Below, piece after piece: positions 16,121-22,877 of a stretch of 38,164 nucleotides of DNA. Numbering within the stretch: position 1 is the stretch's first letter; every line of letters begins with the position of its first letter. Position numbers and translations under genes: made by a program. Source of the stretch: DASVCS01 sp036381495 (GTDB lineage: Bacteria; Gemmatimonadota; Gemmatimonadetes; Longimicrobiales; RSA9); NCBI GenBank assembly GCA_036381495.1, contig DASVCS010000040.1:1-38164 (forward strand), written 5' to 3'. Under the pieces are notes generated by a model. It was not told the DNA's origin, did not search any database, and saw only the letters and a list, made by a program, of their open reading frames with translations.

Positions 16121-16942
16121 ATGAAGAAATCCGCGTCCGTCCGTCATCGAGTGAGTGCGGGGCTCGGCACGCTGCGGGGTGCACTGGACCGCGAACTGCG
16201 CTTCATCGCGAGGCACGTGCGCGGCTTCTACAGCGCCGTCCTCGCCGCGCTCGCCCTCGCCTTCGCGTTCAGCCTCGCCGCCGCGCTCCTCTTCGCCGCG
16301 CTCAGCCACCTCGTGATGCAGGGCACGACGCAGCTCTTCGACATCTGGGTGCTCCGCAGCGCCGCGGCGCTCCGCACGCCCATGCTCGATGACATCATGC
16401 TCGAAATCACTTCGCTCGGCAACGGCGCGGTCCTCGCGACCATGGTCGTCATCGTGTCCGTGTTCCTCTGGCTGACGCACCACCGCTACTCCGTGTTCTT
16501 CCTCCTCTTCGCCGTCCTCGGCGGACTCGTGCTCAACAGCGCGCTCAAGGACCTGTTCGATCGACCGCGCCCGTCCGTGGTCGAATGGGCGACCATGGTG
16601 GGGTCCACATCGTTCCCGTCGGGCCACGCCATGTCCGCGATGATCGCATACGGCAGCGTCGCGTACCTGGTCGGACGGCTCGAGCCCACGCCCACGCTGC
16701 GCCGCGCCACCTGGATCCTCGCCGCAGTGCTGATCCTCCTCATCGGCATAAGCCGCATCTACCTCGGCGTCCACTATCCGTCGGATGTCCTGGCCGGCTA
16801 CGTCGCCGGACTCGCCTGGACGAGCTTCGTCATCTCGGGGATCCACACGATTCGCTTCTTCGCCGCACGCAAGCCGGAAGTCGAGCAGGCCGAACGGGGC
16901 CTGCACGCCGAGGAAGAGCGGACCCTGGGGCTTCGCGAGTGA
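16121..16942 (+). CDS. PAP2-family phosphatase (first of tandem pair)
   Basis: A 273-residue membrane phosphatase with about six helices. All three catalytic motifs are present: KDLFDRPRPS (K-x6-RP), SFPSGHAMS (PSGH, about residue 165) and SRIYLGVHYPSDVLAG (SR-x5-H-x3-D, about residue 210). Enzymes of this type remove phosphate from lipid substrates such as undecaprenyl pyrophosphate, phosphatidate or phosphatidylglycerophosphate on the outer face of the inner membrane. The C-terminal tail (EVEQAERGLHAEEERTLGLRE) is a charged helix. The stop overlaps the start of a second PAP2 gene as GTGA, so the two are co-translated. The exact substrate cannot be read from sequence. Confidence 0.9.
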   Translation: MKKSASVRHRVSAGLGTLRGALDRELRFIARHVRGFYSAVLAALALAFAFSLAAALLFAALSHLVMQGTTQLFDIWVLRSAAALRTPMLDDIMLEITSLGNGAVLATMVVIVSVFLWLTHHRYSVFFLLFAVLGGLVLNSALKDLFDRPRPSVVEWATMVGSTSFPSGHAMSAMIAYGSVAYLVGRLEPTPTLRRATWILAAVLILLIGISRIYLGVHYPSDVLAGYVAGLAWTSFVISGIHTIRFFAARKPEVEQAERGLHAEEERTLGLRE

Positions 16943-17613
16943 AGGCCCGACGACCGGATGACACCGCCGCCGCGCTCGGCGCCTGGCTCGCGCGCCTGCC
17001 GTGGCGGTGGCTCGCCCTCGGCTGGTTCCTCGCATACGGGGCCGGTGTCGCACTCGGCCTGGCATTCCAGTACCTGGGCTGGTGGACGCATGGCGCCGCC
17101 TGGGAACGCGACATGCTCATCGCCGCGAACCGCACCGTATCGCCCTACCTCGACCCATTCCTCCTCTGGCTCCCGCTCGTGGGCACGAACTATACCCTCG
17201 CACCGCTCGTCGCCATTGCCGTCGTCTGGCTCTGGCGCCGCGGACACCGCGTCACTCCGCTCCACCTCGGCGTCGTCCAGCTCGGAAGCTGGATGCTCAA
17301 CCCCGGCATCAAGTTCACGATCCCCCGCCCCCGTCCCGATCTCTTCGAGCTCCGCGGCCAGTACGCGTTCGCCGCCTACCCCAGCGGACACTCGATCGCC
17401 GTCGTCTCCGTCCTCTTCACCGTCGCCTGGCTGCTGCGACGCAACGGCTACGGCCCCTGGGTCTACTGGGCCGTCGGCATCTTCTTCCTGCTCAACTCGT
17501 ACTCGCGGATCTACCTCGCGGTCCACTGGCCGACCGACGTGATCGGCGGCACCGTCGTGGGCGCGATCTGGCTGGCGACGACCATGTGGGTGTTCCGGCC
17601 GCTGCACGGGTGA
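16939..17613 (+). CDS. PAP2-family phosphatase (second of tandem pair)
   Basis: A 224-residue membrane protein starting with GTG that overlaps the preceding stop. The motifs are intact: KFTIPRPRPD, YPSGHSIA and SRIYLAVHWPTDVIGG. It is a paralogue of the upstream protein but lacks the charged C-terminal tail and has a different first 60 residues. Tandem, coupled PAP2 genes suggest two steps on related lipid phosphates or a heteromeric enzyme; both are inference. A dispersed palindromic element starts 23 bp after the stop. Confidence 0.88.
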   Translation: MKARRPDDTAAALGAWLARLPWRWLALGWFLAYGAGVALGLAFQYLGWWTHGAAWERDMLIAANRTVSPYLDPFLLWLPLVGTNYTLAPLVAIAVVWLWRRGHRVTPLHLGVVQLGSWMLNPGIKFTIPRPRPDLFELRGQYAFAAYPSGHSIAVVSVLFTVAWLLRRNGYGPWVYWAVGIFFLLNSYSRIYLAVHWPTDVIGGTVVGAIWLATTMWVFRPLHG

Positions 17614-17635
17614 GGAGGGGCGGCCGCGGCGCAGC

Positions 17636-17757
17636 CCAGCGCTGGCGCCAGGGCGGTTGCCGCCTCACTTCGGAGTCGCACGCGCCCGCGGCATTAGCGC
17701 GGCGAGCGGCCACGCGGCTCCGAACCCGCGGGGGAGCCGCGCTAGCCCCAGCGTTGG
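17636..17757 (+). repeat. dispersed palindromic element, copy A
   Basis: One long imperfect stem-loop. Outer arms CCAGCGCTGG (17636) and CCAGCGTTGG (17748) pair with few mismatches. Inner arms around CTTCGGAGTCG and CGGCTCCGAAC pair again. The core (CACTTCGGAGTCGC ... GAACCCGCGGG) recurs at 20283 and 31091 in the same orientation. It lies 3' of the PAP2 genes. Confidence 0.75.
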
Positions 17758-17837
17758 TACACGGTGCTCCGGATCGTCGACCGGTATTCATGCGGCCGGG
17801 GGCCGACCCGATCGCCGGGTCCGCGACCACCAAATCG

Positions 17838-17866
17838 TTGCTTTCAGGCATCGCGCGCCCTACCTT
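17838..17866 (+). promoter_or_regulatory. promoter-like sequence
   Basis: TTGCTT (17838-17843), 17 bp, TACCTT (17861-17866), in non-coding DNA before a short open frame. It is the fourth site in the window with the TTGnnn, about 17 bp, TAnCTT arrangement. It may drive the small frame at 17893 or a non-coding RNA ending at the hairpin at 18118. Confidence 0.4.
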
Positions 17867-17892
17867 GTTGCGAGTGCAACCGGCCGACGCCG

Positions 17893-18093
17893 GTGGGGCG
17901 TGTAGCTCAAGTTGGTCGCACGTCGTCGCTTAGAAGAATCGCGGCGGAATCGGGCGGCCACACGTCCTTGTTCGATTTCGTGGAGAAGGGGGCCGTCAAA
18001 GGAGAGGACACGGCCGATACGCGCGTCGAGGAGACCCACCTCGACCGCATGATCCCCGCCCTGCTCGAAGTGGCACGCGAGCGGCGGCGGTAG
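17893..18093 (+). CDS. possible small protein, unrecognised
   Basis: A 66-codon open frame from GTG, 27 bp after a promoter-like sequence and followed by a hairpin at 18118. The second half (SLFDFVEKGAVKGEDTADTR, then HLDRMIPALLEVARERRR) has protein-like, charged helical composition. I recognise no family and see no good ribosome-binding site. It could be the remnant of a longer gene, in keeping with the frameshifted M78 gene that follows, or not a gene at all. Confidence 0.3.
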   Translation: MGRVAQVGRTSSLRRIAAESGGHTSLFDFVEKGAVKGEDTADTRVEETHLDRMIPALLEVARERRR

Positions 18094-18117
18094 CAGCACC
18101 TCGCAGCACTGTCACAC

Positions 18118-18141
18118 CCGCCCTGCATCTTCAGGGGGCGG
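18118..18141 (+). terminator. hairpin between small frame and M78 remnant
   Basis: CCGCCCTG (18118-18125) and CAGGGGGCGG (18132-18141) form a GC-rich stem with a small bulge and a 6-nt loop, 25 bp after the stop at 18093. There is no T-tract, so it is terminator-like only. Confidence 0.35.
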
Positions 18142-18174
18142 TCAGCTTCACCACCGTATCGCAGGACGAGACTC

Positions 18175-18585
18175 ATGGCGACGATGCACGAGTTTCGTCG
18201 TACCGTCGACGGGTTCAGGCGTGCGTACCCCGAGCATCCGCGCAGCTCGTGGACGTCGCGCGGCGCATCGCGGCCGGGCTCGGACTCATGCTCCGTGTCG
18301 ATTTCGCGCCGTGGCCGTGGCCGGTCACCGTCCGGCGCGTGGCGGATACGCTGCTCATCACGGTCGATTCCCGCCGGCATCCGGCGGACCAGGTGATCTC
18401 GCTCGCGCACGAGGTGGGCCACATCGCCCTCAGGCACTACCACGCGGAGCCGTTCCGGGCGGACGTGGACGGCCCGGTCCAGCGGGAGGAGGACGAGTGG
18501 GCGAACCTGTTCGCGGCGCTCGTGCCTGACGAGAAGATGGGGGCCGCTCGAGGTCATCGGGCGGGAGCAGATGGAGTGGTTCTGA
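18175..18585 (+). pseudogene. frameshifted ImmA/IrrE-like (M78) metallopeptidase
   Basis: Three frames together spell one M78-type protein. The first frame gives MATMHEFRRTVDGFRRAYPEHP. After a shift near 18240 a second frame continues AQLVDVARRIAAGLGLMLRV and includes VISLAHEVGHIALRHYH with an intact zinc motif HEVGH, then REEDEWANLFAALV. After a second shift near 18540 a third frame ends PLEVIGREQMEWF at the stop 18583-18585. Intact relatives cleave repressor-type partners or act with XRE antitoxins, but no XRE gene is adjacent. Either the gene is decaying or the assembly has two indels; read support would decide. Confidence 0.6.
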
Positions 18586-18612
18586 ATCACGTCCTCGTCT
18601 GAGGAGGTACGT

Positions 18613-19077
18613 ATGTCCCGGAGCAGGGCGCTTCAGCATCCCGCATGCCTCATCGTGCTTCTCCTGTCCGGGTGCATTTCCGTGGGCCCTCCGCTGATTT
18701 TCCAGGCCGTGGCCCCTTCTGACGCGGATGCCTTCCGCTGCATCACCGATGCCGCACGTTCAGAAGGGTACACGGTAACGGATGCCAACAGGGACGCCGG
18801 AACGATCGAAGCCGAGCACGAGGTGGGCCGGGAGGACTCCCCGCTCAGCCCGCAGAGCACGATCAAATACGTGGACCGGATCGTATTCTCGATATTCCGC
18901 GATGACAATGGTACGAATATCCGGGCCACCATCGACTACCTGCTTCGCAACGTAGCAGGAGAAAGCGTCGGCAGTGAAGATGTGGTGAGCCCGGACGAGT
19001 CCGCCAAGCAGGACGTGGAGACCATCCTGTCCAAGTGCGGGGAAATCGTTCGCACGGCAGCGAATGAGCAAGGGTGA
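18613..19077 (+). CDS. small lipoprotein of unknown function
   Basis: A 154-residue protein preceded by a strong GAGGAGG site. The signal sequence RALQHPACLIVLLLSGC ends in the lipobox LLSGC, so Cys at about residue 21 should be lipidated. The mature part is a small alpha/beta-looking domain: 'AFRCITDAARSEGYTVTDANRDAG', 'IFRDDNGTNIRATIDYLLRN' and a final 'DVETILSKCGEIVRT'. The pattern 'F.C....A...GY.V...DR.AG.I.AE' resembles envelope lipoproteins of unknown role that have a BON- or DUF4136-like layout; I do not assign a family. Codon use is less GC-extreme than in the neighbours, consistent with accessory DNA. Confidence 0.7.
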   Translation: MSRSRALQHPACLIVLLLSGCISVGPPLIFQAVAPSDADAFRCITDAARSEGYTVTDANRDAGTIEAEHEVGREDSPLSPQSTIKYVDRIVFSIFRDDNGTNIRATIDYLLRNVAGESVGSEDVVSPDESAKQDVETILSKCGEIVRTAANEQG

Positions 19078-19376
19078 GAGGTGAGGAGGTCGACATCGAG
19101 GACGATGTCGATCGATGGCAACGACATCGTATTTTGAAAGTGCACGTTCGGACCTTCGTCTATGCCTTCGACGAAGCGGATCTGAGGCTGCCGTGCCGCG
19201 TCGTCACATCGCCGGAGATAAAGGTCGCCAGCACCCAGAACCCGGACGGGACGTGGACGGTCAACCAGAGTAGGAATGCATGTGCGACCAACCAGGCATG
19301 GGCTGGCAGATGGAAGGAAGCCCCTATTACGCGTAACGCCATCGCGCGTTTCGATCTGAGCGGCGACACGCGGTGA
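19074..19376 (+). CDS. possible hypothetical protein
   Basis: A 100-codon frame from GTG overlapping the lipoprotein stop. The second half (VASTQNPDGTWTVNQSRNAC and later ITRNAIARFDLSGD) has natural-looking composition, but the first 20 codons run through the hairpin at 19091, and no family is recognised. A later start (GTG 19141) is possible. Treat it as tentative. Confidence 0.3.
   Translation: MRGEEVDIEDDVDRWQRHRILKVHVRTFVYAFDEADLRLPCRVVTSPEIKVASTQNPDGTWTVNQSRNACATNQAWAGRWKEAPITRNAIARFDLSGDTR
19091..19110 (+). terminator. perfect hairpin after the lipoprotein gene
   Basis: CGACATCG (19091-19098), loop AGGA, CGATGTCG (19103-19110). The stem begins 14 bp after the lipoprotein stop. No immediate T-tract follows. 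A third partial copy, ACGACATCGT, lies just downstream. Confidence 0.4.
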
Positions 19377-19435
19377 GCGATGGGCATGCGTGTGCGTCGT
19401 GATAATCCGCAAACCTCTACGAATGGAGAGCACAC

Positions 19436-19813
19436 ATGGGATTGATGAACGCATTGATGGGCAACGCATCCGAGGTGGAAGCGCAGCAAATCGCAACCGA
19501 GTACGCCCGGGTTCTGGCCCCTGGAGAGACCGTCGAGCGTGCGTACCAGCTATTCCGCGACCTCTTCGTATTCACGAACCGACGGCTGATCCTGGTCGAT
19601 CGGCAGGGTCTCACGGGCGCCAAGGTCGAGTACCACTCGATTCCGTACCGTAGCATCACGCATTTCAGCATCGAGACCGCGGGGCACTTCGATCTCGATG
19701 CGGAGCTGAAGATCTGGATCTCGAGTACGCATGAGCCGGTCGCGAAGCGATTCAACAAGAAGCTGGATATCTACGAGCTGCAGTCCGTGCTCGCGAGTTA
19801 CGTGGCGCGGTAG
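19436..19813 (+). CDS. bacterial PH-domain protein (bPH_1/YvbH-like)
   Basis: A 125-residue single-domain soluble protein. 'LAPGETVERAYQLFRDLFVFTNRRLILVDRQGLTGAKVEYHSIPYRSITHF' followed by 'DAELKIWISS' and 'VLASYVAR' fits the small bacterial pleckstrin-homology-like family (about 125 residues, full length here). The key FVFTNRRLILVD strand-turn and the closing helix are intact. Such proteins bind partners or membranes; no enzymatic motif is present. It has GGAGAG before ATG and lies in a group of small accessory genes. Confidence 0.85.
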   Translation: MGLMNALMGNASEVEAQQIATEYARVLAPGETVERAYQLFRDLFVFTNRRLILVDRQGLTGAKVEYHSIPYRSITHFSIETAGHFDLDAELKIWISSTHEPVAKRFNKKLDIYELQSVLASYVAR

Positions 19814-19865
19814 GCGGACCGGGCGCGATGTCGGCCGCTCCTGCCCCCAACCCGAGGAGGCGAGA

Positions 19866-19955
19866 ATGCCCGACCGACCGACTGGCCCGCAGACACCGTG
19901 GCCCGGGATCCGGCGGATGGACCGGTCGCGTGATCTTCGACTCCGAAGATCATAG
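19866..19955 (+). CDS. possible 29-residue peptide with strong ribosome-binding site
   Basis: GAGGAGGCGAG lies immediately before ATG at 19866. The frame encodes 29 residues rich in Pro and Arg (MPDRPTGPQTPWPGIRR at the start). Its last codons form a perfect hairpin, TGATCTTCG / CGAAGATCA at 19931-19952, so this may be a regulatory leader or attenuator rather than a true gene. No family is recognised. Confidence 0.3.
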   Translation: MPDRPTGPQTPWPGIRRMDRSRDLRLRRS

Positions 19956-20014
19956 GGCGGCGGCGCCGTCGTAGCGGTATCCACTGATTCGTTCCCACTA
20001 CCCTGGAGGTCGGC

Positions 20015-20239
20015 ATGACGTACACGGAGACACCCACGCAGCTCGGGCGCGGCGAAGTCGTGATCACCGGCATCGAGATCAGCTTCGGCCGGCTCGTGGC
20101 GCTGCTGGTCAAGATCTCCATCGCGGCCGTGCCCGCCATGATCGTGGTGGCGGTCTTCTGGCTCATCGTCGGCAGTCTGCTCGCGGGGGTCTTCGCGGGG
20201 CTGGCAGGAGGCCTCGCGGGGATCGGGGCGGTGCAGTAG
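20015..20239 (+). CDS. small membrane protein of unknown function
   Basis: A 74-residue protein with CTGGAGG seven bases before ATG. A polar N-terminus (MTYTETPTQLGRGEVVITG) is followed by a long hydrophobic region (VALLVKISIAAVPAMIVVAV and SLLAGVFAGLAGGLAGIGAV) that could form two short helices, the second with glycine-zipper spacing. It is not recognised. It sits just before a dispersed palindromic element and is the last of the small-gene group. Confidence 0.6.
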   Translation: MTYTETPTQLGRGEVVITGIEISFGRLVALLVKISIAAVPAMIVVAVFWLIVGSLLAGVFAGLAGGLAGIGAVQ

Positions 20240-20282
20240 TAGGCCGGCCGGTCAGCTTGTCGGCCACGCCGACGGTTTAGGC

Positions 20283-20378
20283 TGGAGCGGTTGTCGCGTC
20301 ACTTCGGAGTCGCCCGCTCTCGCGAACCGAGCGCGGCGAGCAGGCGCGTGGCTCAGAACCCGCCGGCGAACCGCTCCA
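20283..20378 (+). repeat. dispersed palindromic element, copy B
   Basis: The outer arms TGGAGCGGTT (20283-20292) and AACCGCTCCA (20369-20378) are perfectly complementary. The interior shares CACTTCGGAGTCGC and GAACCCGCCGG with copies A and C. It lies 43 bp after the stop of the small membrane protein gene. Confidence 0.8.
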
Positions 20379-20705
20379 AGATGGCTGCGTGCATAACCGT
20401 GCTCGCGGCGGTGTTGGTGGCCTTCGCTCTCTGGAACGTGTCTGGAGCGGTCCATGAGCCGCGTCGCGCCCTCACCGCCGCGAGCGACCTGCCGACGAAT
20501 CTGCATCGCCTTCGCCGGAGCCCTGCACGCTCGCGCGTTGATGCCGACGCGGAGGAGGTACGACGCGAGGAAGAAGAGCGGATAATTCCGGCGCCGGCTC
20601 CCCAGCCCCAGCCCTAGCCCCAGCCCTAGCCCCCATCCCACCCCGCCATTCCCCCGCCCCGCACTCCGCGCCAATGTGCGCGCGATGACCGATCCGGAGG
20701 AAGTC
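20379..20705. other. intergenic region before the PilB-like gene
   Basis: A 327-bp region. A frame from ATG 20381 would give a 78-residue Ala-rich protein with one hydrophobic stretch (ITVLAAVLVAFALWN), but it starts inside the edge of the repeat, has no ribosome-binding site and runs into the hexamer array at 20600. I do not call it a gene. GGAGGA at 20695 is the ribosome-binding site of the PilB-like gene. Confidence 0.45.
20600..20634. repeat. hexanucleotide repeat, CCCCAG/CCCTAG type
   Basis: Five to six units of CCCCAG or CCCTAG lie about 70 bp upstream of the PilB-like start. Here the G-rich strand is the template (minus) strand. It is the third array of this family in the window. Confidence 0.8.
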
Positions 20706-22679
20706 ATGGTGGTCCGCCCTGCGGCGCCGGCTGCGTCGCCCGCCGTGGCGCCGACTGCGGCGCCGGCCGCGGCGCGCGGGGCGCGGGATGCGTCGGGGCA
20801 GGGTATGGCTCCGACGCGGGTGTTGGGTCGGCTGCTGCTCGACGCGGGGGTGGTCGGTGCCGACGAGCTGGCGGCGGCGCTCGACGAGCAGCGGAGTACG
20901 GGGGAGCGGCTGGGCGAGGCGCTGGTGCGGCGGGGTGCGGACGCGGAGCGGGTGGCGCGGGCACTGGCGGTGCAGCTTCGGCTCGCCTTCGCGGCCGCGC
21001 CGCTGGTGCCGGAGCCGGCGGCGCTCGAGTGCGTCGAGCGTGCGCTCGCATTGCGCCACCGCGTGATCCCGCTCTCCCTGGGTGGGCGTGTGCTCCGGGT
21101 CGCGATGGCCGATCCACTGGATCTGGCGGCGCTGGACGACCTGCAATTCCAGACCGGGCGGCGGGTCGAGCCGGTCGTCGCGGCACCGAGCGCGATCGCC
21201 GATGCACTGGCGGCCGCGTACGGCGCCGCGGCGGTGCGAGCGTTGGTCGCGCGGCTGCCGCCGGGTGCGGCGTCGCCGCCGGAGCCCGAGCCGTCCGAGC
21301 CGGACGAGGTCGGTGCGTTGCGGCGCGCCTCGGAGGCGCCGCCGATCGTCGCGCTGGTCGACCTGATCCTGGATCGTGCCGCGCGGGTCCGCGCGAGCGA
21401 CATCCACGTCGAGCCGAACGGCCGCGGGCTCCGCGTGCGGGCGCGAGTGGACGGCGTGCTGCGCGAGTTGCTCGACCTGCCCGACCACGCCGCCGCTGCG
21501 GTGGTCAGTCGGCTCAAGATCATGGCGGGGATGGACATCGCGATCAAGCGCCGGCCGCAGGACGGGCGCAGCGCGGTGCGCGTCGAGGACCGCGAGGTCG
21601 GGCTGCGCGTCTCGACGCTCCCCGCGCAGGGCGGCGAGAAGGTGGTGCTACGGCTGCTGGATGAGGAGAACGCCGACCACCGCCTCGATGTGCTGGGCTT
21701 CGACCCCGAGACGCAGGAGCGGCTGACCGCGCTGCTCGGCCGCGGCCACGGCGTCCTCCTCGTCACCGGCCCCACGGGGAGCGGCAAGACGACGACGCTC
21801 TACGCCGCACTCGCCGCCCTCGACCGCGAACACCGCAACGTCATGACGCTCGAGGACCCGATCGAGTACCGGCTGCCGGGGCTCACGCAGGTCCAGGTCC
21901 ACCGCCGCGCCGGGCTGACCTTCGCCGCCGCGCTCCGTGCCGCACTGCGCCAGGACCCCGACGTCATCATGGTCGGCGAGATGCGTGACCGGGAGACCGT
22001 CGAGACCGGGATGGCCGCGGCACTGACCGGACACCTCGTCCTCTCGACGCTGCACACCAACGACGCGCCCGGCGCGGTCGCGCGACTCGCCGAGATGGGT
22101 GCGCCGCGCTACCTCATCGCCGCCGGTCTCATCGGCGTCCTCGCCCAGCGCCTCGCCCGCCGTCTCTGCGCGCACTGCCGCGTCGAGCGTGAGGCGACGC
22201 CGGACGAGCTGCGCGCACTCGGGCTCCCCGCCCGGCCCACCCGCGTCCACGACGCCCGCGGCTGTAGCCACTGCGCCGGGACCGGCTACCATGGGCGCAT
22301 CGGCATCTTCGAACTCCTCGTCGTCGATGCAAACGTCCGCGAGCGGCTGCTCCGCCGCGCCTCGGCCGACGCGATCCGCGATGCCGCCCGCGCCGCCGGG
22401 ATGATGCCGCTCAGCCACGACGCCTGGCGGAAGGTCCGCGCCGGCCTCACGACGCTCGACGAGATCCGCCCGCTCCTCACGCTCCTCGCCGACGAGGCGC
22501 CCGTCTGCCCCGCGTGCGGCGCCGGGATCCGCACCGCGTTCCGCGTCTGCCCCGCCTGCGGCCACACGCTCCGCCGCTACTGCACCTGTGGCGCACGCCT
22601 CGAACCCCGCTGGCACTGGTGCCCGGCCTGCGGGACTCCGGCGCCGGTGCCGGATACCGGCGATGAGCCGGCGGGGTGA
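20706..22679 (+). CDS. PilB/GspE-type secretion ATPase with C-terminal zinc ribbons
   Basis: A protein of about 657 residues; ATG at 20706 is preferred for its GGAGGA site (GTG 20676 is in frame). After an Ala/Pro-rich leader comes a MshEN/T2SSE-N domain ('VLGRLLLDAGVVGADELAAALDEQ'). The motor follows: Walker A GPTGSGKTTTLYAAL (about 355), Asp box and Walker B 'DPDVIMVGEMRD' (about 417), and 'HLVLSTLHTNDA'. The family's tetracysteine zinc site is present as CAHC ... CSHC (about 490-520). Unusually, another ~55 residues follow with four CxxC/CxC pairs (CPACG, CPACGH, CTCG, CPACG), forming a double zinc ribbon. It should power a type IV pilus or type II secretion machine, but no pilin, PilC or PilT gene is nearby. 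Confidence 0.9.
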   Translation: MVVRPAAPAASPAVAPTAAPAAARGARDASGQGMAPTRVLGRLLLDAGVVGADELAAALDEQRSTGERLGEALVRRGADAERVARALAVQLRLAFAAAPLVPEPAALECVERALALRHRVIPLSLGGRVLRVAMADPLDLAALDDLQFQTGRRVEPVVAAPSAIADALAAAYGAAAVRALVARLPPGAASPPEPEPSEPDEVGALRRASEAPPIVALVDLILDRAARVRASDIHVEPNGRGLRVRARVDGVLRELLDLPDHAAAAVVSRLKIMAGMDIAIKRRPQDGRSAVRVEDREVGLRVSTLPAQGGEKVVLRLLDEENADHRLDVLGFDPETQERLTALLGRGHGVLLVTGPTGSGKTTTLYAALAALDREHRNVMTLEDPIEYRLPGLTQVQVHRRAGLTFAAALRAALRQDPDVIMVGEMRDRETVETGMAAALTGHLVLSTLHTNDAPGAVARLAEMGAPRYLIAAGLIGVLAQRLARRLCAHCRVEREATPDELRALGLPARPTRVHDARGCSHCAGTGYHGRIGIFELLVVDANVRERLLRRASADAIRDAARAAGMMPLSHDAWRKVRAGLTTLDEIRPLLTLLADEAPVCPACGAGIRTAFRVCPACGHTLRRYCTCGARLEPRWHWCPACGTPAPVPDTGDEPAG

Positions 22680-22690
22680 GGGAGGAGACG

Positions 22691-22842
22691 GTGCCTAGCA
22701 CTACGCTGCCAGGTCCGTGTACAGCCTGCGACCACGCCATTGCTCGCCGCCGATCCCGGGGACTCGCGCAAGTGCAAATGGCGCGGCGAAGCCAAACACC
22801 TCCGGCGCACCCCCGAGAACGTGGCAGAGTGGTGCTAGGCAC
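22691..22842. repeat. long inverted-repeat element between convergent genes
   Basis: GTGCCTAGCACTAC and GCTGCCA at 22691-22711 pair with TGGCAGAGTGGTGCTAGGCAC at 22822-22842 reversed (19 of 21 positions). About 110 bp lie between. It fills the gap between the 3' ends of the PilB-like and HprK-like genes. It could be a MITE-like insertion or a bidirectional terminator. No coding capacity is apparent. Confidence 0.7.
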
Positions 22843-22877
22843 TGCGTCGGGGAGAAGGCGCAGGCCCAGCCCGAGGC

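Noticed and set aside
17890..17965. tRNA-like start (GGGGCGTGTAGCTCAAGTTGGT)
   Set aside because: It resembles a D-arm, but there is no matching acceptor stem, anticodon arm or T-arm within the right distance.
17636..20378. Integron cassette array, with the palindromic elements as attC sites
   Set aside because: The arms lack the RYYYAAC/GTTRRRY core pairs, and no integrase gene is seen. The third copy lies far away in a different context.
20381..20617. 78-codon frame with one hydrophobic segment
   Set aside because: It starts at the edge of the palindromic repeat, has no ribosome-binding site, and its C-terminus is made by the hexanucleotide array.
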